DNA of 64,000 nucleotides from Bacteroidales bacterium (lineage in GTDB: Bacteria; Bacteroidota; Bacteroidia; Bacteroidales; F082): NCBI GenBank assembly GCA_017538795.1, contig JAFYIE010000047.1, positions 37,862 through 101,861 of the forward strand, in the 5' to 3' direction. The position numbers and the translations under genes are program-made. Shown here piece by piece: positions 16,605 to 27,011 of this stretch. Under the pieces are notes generated by a model. That model made no database searches and was not told the DNA's origin. It saw only the letters and a program-made list of their open reading frames with translations. Position 1 is the first letter of the stretch, and the number at the start of each line of letters is the position of its first letter.

Positions 16605-17549
16605 TTGGCATAACGCCGCTGCGCCAAGGATTGCAACTTCGTTGTCGGCAAGCGACGAAACGCGGATTTCCACCGTTCCCTGATAAATATTCAGCAGATG
16701 CTCGTCGAACGACTTGCGCAGAGGCTTCATCAGCACTTCGCCGGCGTGGACAGGACCACCCATGAGGAAGATAGCCTGTGGCGCTGAGAATGTCACTGCA
16801 TTTGCCATTGCAATTCCTAACAAATAGCCGACATTTTCGAAAGTCTGAAGACCTATCGGGTCGCCTGCGTTTGCAGCATCGCCGACCATTTTTGAGGTCA
16901 GGTTTTCAGGCGCAACCTGTTTCAAAACGCCGTTGTACAGAGGATTCTGCTCCATCAGCTCGAGAGCGGTGCGACGGATGCCACCAGCCGAGGTGTAAGT
17001 CTCCAAGCAGCCTTTGCGTCCGCAACCGCATTGACGACCATTGATGATGATAATCGAGTGACCGAGTTCACCAGCTGTACTTGTCGAACCCAAAATAAGC
17101 TTCCTGTCGATGATGATGCCGCTTCCGACACCAGTTCCAAGGGTAAAAGTGATGAAATGGTCGAGGTCTTTGGCACCGCCATAGATCATCTCGCCATAAG
17201 CCGCGGCGTTGGCGTCGTTAGAGACCACAACCTTAGTGTTTATGTGCTTTTTCATCATCTCGGCGAGCTTCACCTGACCTTTGAAGTTCAAGTTCGGTGC
17301 CTTGTCGATGCTGCCGGTATAAGTGTTACCATTCGGCGCACCGATGCCTATGCCGTCGATGTCTGAAACATGGTTGCGCTCAAGCAGTTCCTTGATTTTC
17401 GCAGCCATATCGCTAACATACAATTCGGCATCGTAATATTCATTTGTATGAAGATTTACCTTGTCGATGATTTTGCCGTCTTCGCGGACGAGTCCGATAT
17501 CGGTATTTGTGCCGCCGACATCGATTCCGATGGAGTGTCTTGTTTTCAT
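16599..17549 (-). CDS. ROK-family sugar kinase (probable glucokinase)
   Basis: A 316-residue ATP-dependent sugar kinase. IGIDVGGTNTDIGLV is the phosphate-binding motif, GIGIGAPNGN and SNDANAAAYGE the substrate region, TLGTGVGSGIIID the second phosphate loop, and CGCGRKGCLE the ROK zinc motif. It lacks the N-terminal HTH of ROK repressors, so it is an enzyme rather than a regulator. Glucose is the likeliest substrate, but other hexoses cannot be excluded. Confidence 0.88.
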   Translation of the reverse strand: MKTRHSIGIDVGGTNTDIGLVREDGKIIDKVNLHTNEYYDAELYVSDMAAKIKELLERNHVSDIDGIGIGAPNGNTYTGSIDKAPNLNFKGQVKLAEMMKKHINTKVVVSNDANAAAYGEMIYGGAKDLDHFITFTLGTGVGSGIIIDRKLILGSTSTAGELGHSIIIINGRQCGCGRKGCLETYTSAGGIRRTALELMEQNPLYNGVLKQVAPENLTSKMVGDAANAGDPIGLQTFENVGYLLGIAMANAVTFSAPQAIFLMGGPVHAGEVLMKPLRKSFDEHLLNIYQGTVEIRVSSLADNEVAILGAAALCQL

Positions 17550-17588
17550 ATTTGGATGATTTTTATTTCAAATTGAAAAATTTCTTCG

Positions 17589-17596
17589 CAAAATTA
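17589..17596 (-). promoter_or_regulatory. -7 element TAATTTTG of the ROK kinase gene
   Basis: Consensus element 40 bp upstream of the start codon at 17549. Confidence 0.55.
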
Positions 17597-17638
17597 AAAA
17601 AACTTTAAATAATATCAATGAAAATCAATTCTTTTTTT

Positions 17639-17646
17639 TATCTTTG
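17639..17646 (+). promoter_or_regulatory. -7 element TATCTTTG of ileS
   Basis: TATCTTTG followed by C, 29 bp before the ileS ATG. No T-box or other leader structure was recognised. Confidence 0.65.
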
Positions 17647-17675
17647 CAGATTATTTAGAAAAATTTTAACGTTTT

Positions 17676-20600
17676 ATGAAAAACGCTTATCGCGAATATA
17701 AGTTTTTGAATCTCACTAACATAGCAGATGAGATTCGTAAGTATTGGGAAGATAACGACATCTTCAACAAGAGTTTGGAAAACACAAAAAACGGCACAGC
17801 GTATGTTTTTTACGAGGGTCCACCGTCGGCAAACGGCATGCCAGGCATCCATCACGTGATGGCGCGTACCATTAAGGACACCTTCTGCCGTTTTCAGACT
17901 TTGAAAGGAAAATATGTAAGCCGCAAGGCAGGATGGGACACCCACGGACTGCCAGTGGAGCTTGGCGTTGAGAAGAAACTCGGCATCACTAAGGAAGATA
18001 TCGGCAAGAAGATTAGCGTGGATGAATACAACAAGGCTTGCCGCGAGGAAGTGATGAAATACAAGGACCGCTGGGACGACCTCACCCGTCAGATGGGCTA
18101 CTGGGTTGACCTCAACAATCCTTATATCACCTTCACAAACGAGTATATCGAGACTTTGTGGTTCTTGCTTAAAGACTTGTATAACAAAGGCTTACTTTAT
18201 AAAGGATATACCATTCAGCCATATTCACCGGCTGCAGGAACAGGCTTGAGCTCACACGAGTTGAACATGCCAGGTTGCTACCGCGACGTGAAAGACCTCA
18301 CATGCGTGGCGATGTTCAGACTGAAAGCTGAGCAGCGTAAGTTCCAGAAGTTGCCGTTTGGCGTCGACGTGAACTTCCACGATGTGCAGATTGTGGCTTG
18401 GACCACAACACCTTGGACTTTGCCGTCGAATACAGCATTAGCGGTTGGTCCTGGCATCGAGTACAACCTCGTGAAAACAGTGAACCCGAACAGCGGCGAG
18501 CAGATTTACATCATCATCGGAAAACCGTTGATGGCATCGTTCTTCCCAGCTGAGGCTGAAAAACCGAAGTTCGAAGACTGGAAAGTCGGCGACAAGAAGC
18601 TTCCTTACGAAGTTCTTGGTACCTGCAAAGGTAAGGAACTCGCTGGCCTCGACTATGAGCCGCTCATCCCATGGGTGAAACCTGACGGCGACGGATTCCG
18701 CGTGATTCCAGGTGATTATGTCACAACAGAAGACGGTACAGGTATCGTCCACATCGCCCCAACTTTCGGTGCCGACGATAACAGAGTGGCAAAACAGACC
18801 AACATCCCGCCACTGCATCTCATCGATAAAGATGGCAAAGCACAGCCGATGGTTGACAAGACAGGTAAGTTCTTCCTCCTTGAAGAACTTGATCCTGAGT
18901 GGGTTAAGACACATGTCGATGCTGAAGAATATGCAAAATACGCAGGCAAGTTCGTGAAAAACGCCTACGACCCGACAAAGACCGACAAAGACATCTCGTT
19001 GGATGTCGAAATCGTCATCATGCTGAAGGAACAGGGCAAGCTCTTCAAGAGTGAGAAACATACCCACAACTATCCGCACTGCTGGCGTACCGACAAACCT
19101 GTGCTCTACTACCCTCTCGACAGCTGGTTCATCAAGACCACAGCGTTGAAAGACAGGATGATTGAGCTCAATAAGACCATCAACTGGAAGCCTGAGGCAA
19201 CAGGTTCAGGACGTTTCGGCAACTGGCTCGAGAATCTCGTCGACTGGAACCTCTCACGTTCACGTTACTGGGGAACACCACTTCCAATCTGGAGAACCGA
19301 AGACGGCAACGAAGAGGTATGCATCGGCAGCGTGGCTGAACTCAGAGAAGAAATAGAGAAATCTGTCAAGGCAGGATTCATGAAAGAAAATCCTTATAAA
19401 TCAGAGGATTACACCAAGTTCGACCTGCACAGACCATATATCGACGGCGTGGTTTTGGTTTCAAAATCAGGCAAGAAGATGTTCCGTGAGCCAGACCTCA
19501 TCGACGTGTGGTTCGACTCAGGCGCTATGCCTTACGCACAGATTCATTACATGGGCAAGCCAGGCCAGCTCAACGACAAGACTTTCCCGGCTGACTTCAT
19601 CGCAGAAGGTGTTGACCAGACACGTGGTTGGTTCTTCACCTTGCATGCAATAGCGACAATGTGTTTCGATTCTGTGGCATATAAGAACGTGATTTCCAAC
19701 GGTTTGGTGCTCGACAAAAACGGAAACAAGATGTCGAAACGTCTTGGCAACGCCGTCGACCCGTTCGGAGCTATCACCAAATACGGAGCCGACGCAGTGA
19801 GATGGTACATGATGACCAACTCGCAGCCTTGGGATAACCTTAAGTTTGACGAAGACGGTGTCGATGACGTGCGCCGCAAGTTCTTCGGAACATTATACAA
19901 CACCTACGCATTCTTCGCGCTCTACGCCAACATCGACGGATTCGAGTACAAAGAAGCCGACATCCCGTTTGAGAAACGTCCTGAAATCGACAGATGGATA
20001 CTTTCGGAACTCAACTCGCTCATCATCGAAGTCGAGAAAGACTACGAAAGCTATGAGCCGACAAAGGCCAGCCGTGCCATCGGTAACTTCGTCGACGCTC
20101 ACCTCAGCAACTGGTACGTGCGCTTGTCACGCCGCCGTTTCTGGAAGAGCAACGGCTCTGACGACAAGACCTCGGCATATCAGACATTGTACACCTGCCT
20201 CGACACCTTGGCACGCTTGATTTCGCCTATCGCACCGTTCTTCAGCGAGCAGCTCTACCGCGACCTCAACGCCGTGACACATCGCGACAGCGCAGAATCA
20301 GTGCATCTGACAAGATTCCCGAAGGCAAACGAGAAGTTCATCGACAAGAAACTCGAGGAGCGCATGGAGATGGCACAGCTCGTTGCATCAATGGTGCTTT
20401 CACTCCGTAAGAAAGCCAACATCCGCGTGCGTCAGCCATTGTCAAGAATCATGATTCCGGTGCTTTCAGAAGAAATGAAGCAGCAGCTTGAAAAGGTTGA
20501 AGGCCTCATCCTCTCGGAAGTCAACGTGAAAAAAGTGGAATATCTGACAGGCGAGCTCAACATCTTGGTGAAGAAAGTAAGACCAAACTTCGCTTCGTTG

Positions 20601-21089
20601 AAGACACGTTACGCCAAGCTGATGGGTCAGCTCACGAAGTATTTCAACACCATGAGCCAGGAAGACATCCGCAATTTCGAAAAGAACGGCGGAGCTAATA
20701 TCACTGTTGAAGGTCAGGAAGTGAACCTGATACTTGAAGACGCTCTCATCACCACGGAAGATATCCCAGGTTGGACAGTGACAACACAGGACAACATGAC
20801 AGTCGCGCTCGACATCACCATCTCGCAAGAGTTGTTTGAAGAAGGTCTCGCAAGAGAAATCATCAACCGTGTGCAAAATATGAGAAAGGACAGCGGCTTG
20901 GAGGTCACCGACAAGATTGTTTTGACGATTGAAAAGAATGCCGATATCATCAAGCCAGTGGAACGCTTCGGGGAATACATCTGCTCCGAAACCCTCGCCA
21001 CACTTGAAGTTGTCGACAAACTCGATAACGTTGAGGCTCAAGAGCTTGTGGAGAAAGTCACGGCTAAATTAACGATTAAAAAAGCATAA
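17676..21089 (+). CDS. ileS: Isoleucyl-tRNA synthetase, eukaryote-like (type 2)
   Basis: Charges tRNA-Ile and edits misactivated valine. At 1137 residues it is longer than E. coli IleRS (938). The HIGH motif appears as GIHH in ANGMPGIHHVMARTIKD (about residue 50-60) and the KMSKS loop as KMSKR in NGNKMSKRLGNAVDPFG (about 685). WTTTPWTLPSNTALAVGP is the CP1 editing-domain signature. These features fit the eukaryote-like IleRS class, which in known cases tolerates mupirocin. It heads ileS, dksA-like, lspA, atpD, atpC, all closely spaced. Confidence 0.96.
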   Translation: MKNAYREYKFLNLTNIADEIRKYWEDNDIFNKSLENTKNGTAYVFYEGPPSANGMPGIHHVMARTIKDTFCRFQTLKGKYVSRKAGWDTHGLPVELGVEKKLGITKEDIGKKISVDEYNKACREEVMKYKDRWDDLTRQMGYWVDLNNPYITFTNEYIETLWFLLKDLYNKGLLYKGYTIQPYSPAAGTGLSSHELNMPGCYRDVKDLTCVAMFRLKAEQRKFQKLPFGVDVNFHDVQIVAWTTTPWTLPSNTALAVGPGIEYNLVKTVNPNSGEQIYIIIGKPLMASFFPAEAEKPKFEDWKVGDKKLPYEVLGTCKGKELAGLDYEPLIPWVKPDGDGFRVIPGDYVTTEDGTGIVHIAPTFGADDNRVAKQTNIPPLHLIDKDGKAQPMVDKTGKFFLLEELDPEWVKTHVDAEEYAKYAGKFVKNAYDPTKTDKDISLDVEIVIMLKEQGKLFKSEKHTHNYPHCWRTDKPVLYYPLDSWFIKTTALKDRMIELNKTINWKPEATGSGRFGNWLENLVDWNLSRSRYWGTPLPIWRTEDGNEEVCIGSVAELREEIEKSVKAGFMKENPYKSEDYTKFDLHRPYIDGVVLVSKSGKKMFREPDLIDVWFDSGAMPYAQIHYMGKPGQLNDKTFPADFIAEGVDQTRGWFFTLHAIATMCFDSVAYKNVISNGLVLDKNGNKMSKRLGNAVDPFGAITKYGADAVRWYMMTNSQPWDNLKFDEDGVDDVRRKFFGTLYNTYAFFALYANIDGFEYKEADIPFEKRPEIDRWILSELNSLIIEVEKDYESYEPTKASRAIGNFVDAHLSNWYVRLSRRRFWKSNGSDDKTSAYQTLYTCLDTLARLISPIAPFFSEQLYRDLNAVTHRDSAESVHLTRFPKANEKFIDKKLEERMEMAQLVASMVLSLRKKANIRVRQPLSRIMIPVLSEEMKQQLEKVEGLILSEVNVKKVEYLTGELNILVKKVRPNFASLKTRYAKLMGQLTKYFNTMSQEDIRNFEKNGGANITVEGQEVNLILEDALITTEDIPGWTVTTQDNMTVALDITISQELFEEGLAREIINRVQNMRKDSGLEVTDKIVLTIEKNADIIKPVERFGEYICSETLATLEVVDKLDNVEAQELVEKVTAKLTIKKA

Positions 21090-21104
21090 CAAAATATTAT
21101 CATC

Positions 21105-21499
21105 ATGGAAGAAACAGTCAACACATCAGAAAAAACCAGATATTCTGACGAAGAACTGGCTGAATTCAAGGCTCTGATTTTGGAGAGATTGGAACAGGCT
21201 CGCAAAGACCTCGCTCTTTTGCAGGAAAACGTAGCCAGTGGCAACGATTCCGACGACACAGCTCCAACTTTCAAGATTTTGGAAGAAGGCGCGGCAGTGC
21301 TGTCAAAAGAGGAAAACAGCGCTCTCGCAGTGCGTCAGATCAAGTACATCAAGAACCTTGAGAACGCTTTGATTCGCATTGAGAACAAGACATACGGCAT
21401 CTGCCGCGTGACCGGCAAGCTCATCCCGAATGAACGTCTGCGCGCCGTGCCACACGCAACACTCAGCGTCGAAGCTAAAATGAATCAGAACAAGAGAAA

Positions 21500-21503
<4 letters not shown>
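21105..21503 (+). CDS. TraR/DksA-family protein with degenerate zinc finger
   Basis: A 132-residue helical protein resembling DksA, which binds RNA polymerase through its secondary channel and adjusts rRNA and stress transcription. The C-terminal globular region YGICRVTGKLIPNERLRAVP aligns with the DksA zinc finger but retains only one of four cysteines (C-x-V-T-G, then ATLSVEA in place of the second pair). This zinc-less form is, as far as I know, common in Bacteroidota. It overlaps lspA by 4 bp. Confidence 0.88.
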
Positions 21504-23582
<2,079 letters not shown>

Positions 23583-23585
23583 GCC

Positions 23586-23822
23586 ATGAAACTTGAGATA
23601 ACATCACCCGACAAGCAGATTTTCAGCGGCGACGTTGACTTGGTGCAGCTACCAGGCAGCGACGGCCTCTTTGAGATTCTGCACAACCACGCCCCGATGA
23701 TTGCCGCCTTGGGAAAAGGTAAAATCAAGGTGCAGGACGAAGCCGGTAAACTGCAATTTTTCGAAATCAGAGGCGGTGTTTGCGAAGTACTTGAAAACAA
23801 AATCACAGTATTAGCGGAATAA
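23586..23822 (+). CDS. atpC: F-type ATP synthase subunit epsilon (short form)
   Basis: A 78-residue protein consisting of the N-terminal beta-sandwich domain only (MKLEITSPDKQIFSGDVDLV, LHNHAPMIAALGKGKI). The C-terminal helical hairpin that inhibits ATP hydrolysis in E. coli epsilon is missing, as in many Bacteroidota. It completes the atpDC pair. Confidence 0.93.
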   Translation: MKLEITSPDKQIFSGDVDLVQLPGSDGLFEILHNHAPMIAALGKGKIKVQDEAGKLQFFEIRGGVCEVLENKITVLAE

Positions 23823-23829
23823 TTTTTTT

Positions 23830-23870
23830 AGCTTAACGCAAGGCATAATCTCCAAATGGTCTTTAAAATT
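23830..23870. repeat. ACGCAAGG-type intergenic repeat, copy 1
   Basis: AGCTTAACGCAAGGCATAAT then CTCCAAATGGTCTTTAAAA. A closely similar stretch lies at 34825-34859, and its AGCTT-ACGCAAGG end recurs inverted at 34925-34938. It directly follows the atpC stop codon. Confidence 0.7.
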
Positions 23871-23906
23871 TTTTTCAGAAAATAGTAAATGCTTTTACTT
23901 TTTTTG

Positions 23907-23914
23907 TATTTTTG
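23907..23914 (+). promoter_or_regulatory. -7 element TATTTTTG of the porin gene
   Basis: TATTTTTG followed by C, 43 bp upstream of the porin ATG at 23957. Confidence 0.65.
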
Positions 23915-23956
23915 CACCCGTAAATAAACATTATTATTAATTAAATTCATAAAACT

Positions 23957-25090
23957 ATGAAGAGATTTAAACTCTTTTTGTTAGCTATCCTGATGATTAT
24001 CAGCAGCTTAACATTTGCACAAAACAACGACAAAGTTAAGGTCAGCGGATTCGTCCAAGGACTGTATCAAGTTAACGCACAAGACGAAGACAACGTCGAC
24101 AATTCATTCCGCATGCGCCGTGTACGTTTGTCAGTCAGCGGAAACCTCAACGAGATTATCTCCTATAAGATTCAAGGCGATTTCGGAAGCTCACCGATGC
24201 TTGTCGACGCTTTCGTGAAGGCCAAATTCTGCGACGCTTTTGCTGTGCAGTTCGGTCAGTTCAAGCTCCCATTCTCGATCGAGAGCCCTATCAATCCTGT
24301 CGACCTCGAAGCTATCGACTATGGTGATGTCATCTCAAAACTCGTCGGATATAGTGATGTTTGCGGCCAAGGCAGTCTCGGTCGTGACCTCGGCATCATG
24401 TTCACCGGAAAATTCATCCCTATGGGAACCGATGACAACAAATACCATCTTTTGGACTACAGCGTAGGTATCTTCAACGGCACAGGTCCTTACAAACTTT
24501 ATAATGATGACAACAATAAAGTCAAAACAGAAGACAAAGATAACAATAAAGAGAAAGAGTTTGTCGGACGTTTGAACATCCATCCTATCAAGACTGTTAC
24601 CGCATCAGCTTCATATTACACAGGACATTACGGAGCCGACGCTTTGAAGAGAGAGCGTATGGGTTTCGGAGCTGAATACAACGACAACAAAATCGTGGCC
24701 CGTACAGAATATATCATGGGAAGAACAGGTAAAATGAAAAATGTTTATGACCCGACAGTTACCGATTCTATAATTGGTACAGAAGTCACTTCATACAACA
24801 GTTTCGGTATGTACGCGGTTGCAGGTTATTGGTTCGATTTCGAATGCTGCAAGACAGCGATGAGACTGCTTCCTTTCGTACGTTACGACTTCTTTGCAAA
24901 GGATATAGATGCTAAAACAGGCGACTATGGTCTTTACACTTTAGGTTTCGACTTCCGTCCTTACAAATTCTTAAGCCTGAAGATGAACTATCAGTTCAAA
25001 CAAGAAACTATTTATAAAGAAGGTTCGACAACAGAAACTGAATATGATGACACCCATATCTTCAAATGTATGGTAAGCTTCAAATTCTAA
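23957..25090 (+). CDS. OprO/OprP-type porin
   Basis: A 377-residue outer-membrane beta-barrel with signal peptide MKRFKLFLLAILMIISSLTFA cut before QNND. The N-terminal segment FRMRRVRLSVSGNLNEIISY followed by VDAFVKAKF and VQFGQFKLPFSIES is typical of phosphate-selective porin O/P family proteins. The C-terminus ends in Phe (VSFKF), as expected for a BAM-assembled barrel. Anion selectivity is assumed from the family. The YeiH-like permease gene follows at 27 bp. Confidence 0.88.
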   Translation: MKRFKLFLLAILMIISSLTFAQNNDKVKVSGFVQGLYQVNAQDEDNVDNSFRMRRVRLSVSGNLNEIISYKIQGDFGSSPMLVDAFVKAKFCDAFAVQFGQFKLPFSIESPINPVDLEAIDYGDVISKLVGYSDVCGQGSLGRDLGIMFTGKFIPMGTDDNKYHLLDYSVGIFNGTGPYKLYNDDNNKVKTEDKDNNKEKEFVGRLNIHPIKTVTASASYYTGHYGADALKRERMGFGAEYNDNKIVARTEYIMGRTGKMKNVYDPTVTDSIIGTEVTSYNSFGMYAVAGYWFDFECCKTAMRLLPFVRYDFFAKDIDAKTGDYGLYTLGFDFRPYKFLSLKMNYQFKQETIYKEGSTTETEYDDTHIFKCMVSFKF

Positions 25091-25116
25091 TGTAAATCAT
25101 TAAAATTCAGATAATT

Positions 25117-26451
25117 ATGTCAAAAGATTTATTGAAAAAAGAAGATTGGTTGGCGGTGTGGATCGGATTCATCGTCATCGCAATAGGCGCAGTGGCAGTG
25201 TTGACAGGCTGGTTCGACTTCTCGGCCTTAAAATTCGGCACATGGCACTGGTGGGAAAATGTCGAGGAGAAGAAATCGCTTGCCTCACAGTTCGGCAAAG
25301 GCGCTTTCTGGATTAACTTGCTACGCACGTTCTTGGTGACAGGAGTTTTGTTCGGCATCGGCATCAAGCTTCAGGGCGAGAAACTCAGCAAGTTCATCCC
25401 TGCCTACCTTGTATTATTCGTCATCTGCATCCTTGTCAGGATGATAAGCGCTGAATTTACACTTAAGATGTACCTCGAGTGGGCATTCTGGGCATTGCTC
25501 ATCGGATTGTTGATTTCCAACACCGTTGGCACTCCTGAATGGCTGAAACCTGCAATACGCACTGAGTTTTACATCAAGACCGGTTTGGTCATCATGGGAT
25601 TCTCGGTGTTGTTCAGCAACATCTATAAATTTGCCGGCTACGGACTCGGCATCGCTTGGATTGTGACACCTATCGTCATCATCTTCATGTGGTGGTTTGG
25701 CACCAAAGTGTTGAAAATCGGCAACAAGCCGTTGGTAATCACTTTAGCTTCAGCCACTTCGGTGTGCGGAACGTCGGCCGCCATCGCAACAGGAGCAGCA
25801 GCTAAGGCAAAGAAAGAAGACCTCTCGTTGGCAATCTCCATTTCTATCATCTTCACTATTTTGATGATGGTGTTTGAGCCTATGATCATCCGTTGGGCAG
25901 GCATGAACCAGATGATGGGCGGTGCGCTCATCGGTGGTACTGTCGACTCGACTGGTGCTGTGGTTTTGGCAGGTAATGCCCTCGGACCTGAGGCTGAGCA
26001 GGTGGCATCGATGGTCAAGATGATCCAGAACATCCTCATCGGATTCATCGCGTTCTTCGTGGCGGTATTCTTCGCTTTGAAGGTCGATAAGACTGGCGAC
26101 AGCAAAGTCGGCGCAGGCGAGATCTGGAACCGTTTCCCGAAGTTCATCATCGGTTTCTTCGTGGCATCGCTGGTGGCATCGTTCATCATATTGCCGGCAA
26201 CAAGCGGAGCGGAGGTGAAAGCAATCAACGGAGTGCTTGACCAATATAAGAACTGGGCTTTCGTGCTCGCATTCACCAGCATAGGATTGGACACCAACTT
26301 CAAGACTCTCTTCAAGCAGATGCAGGGTGGCAAGGTACTGTGGCTGTACATCGTCGGACAGGTGTTTAACATACTGTTGACATTGTTAGCCGTATGGTTC
26401 CTGCTCTCAGGTGTAGTATTCGATGTCCCGAATCTCGATTTGTTCAAATAA
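25117..26451 (+). CDS. YeiH/YadS-family putative anion (sulfate) exporter
   Basis: A 444-residue inner-membrane protein with about 11-12 spans of the UPF0324/YeiH family. Characteristic segments are LVIMGFSVLFSNI, SATSVCGTSAAIATGAAAKA and IGGTVDSTGAVVLAGNALGP. Relatives are proposed sulfate or sulfonate exporters, but function is weakly established. The preceding porin could be a functional partner for anions. The stop overlaps the following small gene by one base. Confidence 0.85.
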   Translation: MSKDLLKKEDWLAVWIGFIVIAIGAVAVLTGWFDFSALKFGTWHWWENVEEKKSLASQFGKGAFWINLLRTFLVTGVLFGIGIKLQGEKLSKFIPAYLVLFVICILVRMISAEFTLKMYLEWAFWALLIGLLISNTVGTPEWLKPAIRTEFYIKTGLVIMGFSVLFSNIYKFAGYGLGIAWIVTPIVIIFMWWFGTKVLKIGNKPLVITLASATSVCGTSAAIATGAAAKAKKEDLSLAISISIIFTILMMVFEPMIIRWAGMNQMMGGALIGGTVDSTGAVVLAGNALGPEAEQVASMVKMIQNILIGFIAFFVAVFFALKVDKTGDSKVGAGEIWNRFPKFIIGFFVASLVASFIILPATSGAEVKAINGVLDQYKNWAFVLAFTSIGLDTNFKTLFKQMQGGKVLWLYIVGQVFNILLTLLAVWFLLSGVVFDVPNLDLFK

Positions 26452-26750
26452 TGGACAAGAAACACATAATTTTCAAGGTGATTACCATCGTTGTGGTGGT
26501 AATCACTTTGGTTTTGGCCGTTTACATCATGCTGAACCGCAAGGGCGTTGTCGAAGACTACGACTTCGGCGCGGGTGCTTATTATTACGCTGACATCCCG
26601 ACGGAGCAGTACTCCGAAATCATCAACGAAGACGCTTATCAGCCCACGACACCGAAGTGGATTTACTATGTTTTGTTCTTTGCCTGGGGCTGGTTGATGT
26701 GGCGTTTATGGCTTTGGATTGATAGCCGCAATAACGGTCGCAAAAAATAA
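26451..26750 (+). CDS. Small two-span membrane protein
   Basis: A 99-residue protein starting MDKKHIIFKVITIVVVVITL at the TAATG overlap with the YeiH-like gene. An earlier in-frame ATG at 26394 is inside that gene and not used. Two membrane spans (about 7-27 and 71-88) flank an acidic, tyrosine-rich loop (YDFGAGAYYYADIPTEQYSE). Probably an accessory of the transporter. No family recognised. Confidence 0.7.
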   Translation: MDKKHIIFKVITIVVVVITLVLAVYIMLNRKGVVEDYDFGAGAYYYADIPTEQYSEIINEDAYQPTTPKWIYYVLFFAWGWLMWRLWLWIDSRNNGRKK

Positions 26751-26764
26751 TTTTTCAAAAAACG

Positions 26765-26793
26765 TTGGAATATTGAAAAAAGTTGTATTTTTG
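26765..26793 (+). promoter_or_regulatory. Promoter of tRNA-Cys (-33 TTG, -7 TATTTTTG)
   Basis: TTG at 26765-26767 and TATTTTTG at 26786-26793, 18 bp apart, 15 bp upstream of the tRNA. Confidence 0.7.
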
Positions 26794-26808
26794 CAGTCCC
26801 AATGACAA

Positions 26809-26879
26809 GGTATCATGGCCGAGTGGCTAGGCGAAGGTCTGCAAAACCTTTTACGGCGGTTCGATTCCGTCTGGTACCT
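26809..26879 (+). tRNA. tRNA-Cys (anticodon GCA)
   Basis: Acceptor GGTATCA pairs with TGGTACC. Anticodon loop CTGCAAA gives GCA. T-arm GGTTCGATTCC. Discriminator U, as expected for tRNA-Cys. CCA is not encoded. Confidence 0.95.
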
Positions 26880-26886
26880 CAAGATT

Positions 26887-26920
26887 AAAGCACTGACTGT
26901 CAATTAGTTAGTGCTTTTTT
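26887..26920 (+). terminator. Intrinsic terminator of tRNA-Cys
   Basis: AAAGCACTGACT pairs with AGTTAGTGCTTT (one G-T pair), followed by a T run. It begins 8 bp after the tRNA. Confidence 0.85.
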
Positions 26921-26988
26921 CTTATAAACTACCGGCTGGTCAAATTTGAAAATCGAGTGTCATTTGCTGGAGTAAATAAATTTTTCTT

Positions 26989-26996
26989 TATCTTTG
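26989..26996 (+). promoter_or_regulatory. -7 element TATCTTTG of the T9SS propeller-like gene
   Basis: TATCTTTG followed by C, 15 bp before the chosen start at 27012. This implies a very short leader and excludes the ATG at 26994. Confidence 0.6.
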
Positions 26997-27011
26997 CATT
27001 TTACCATGAAT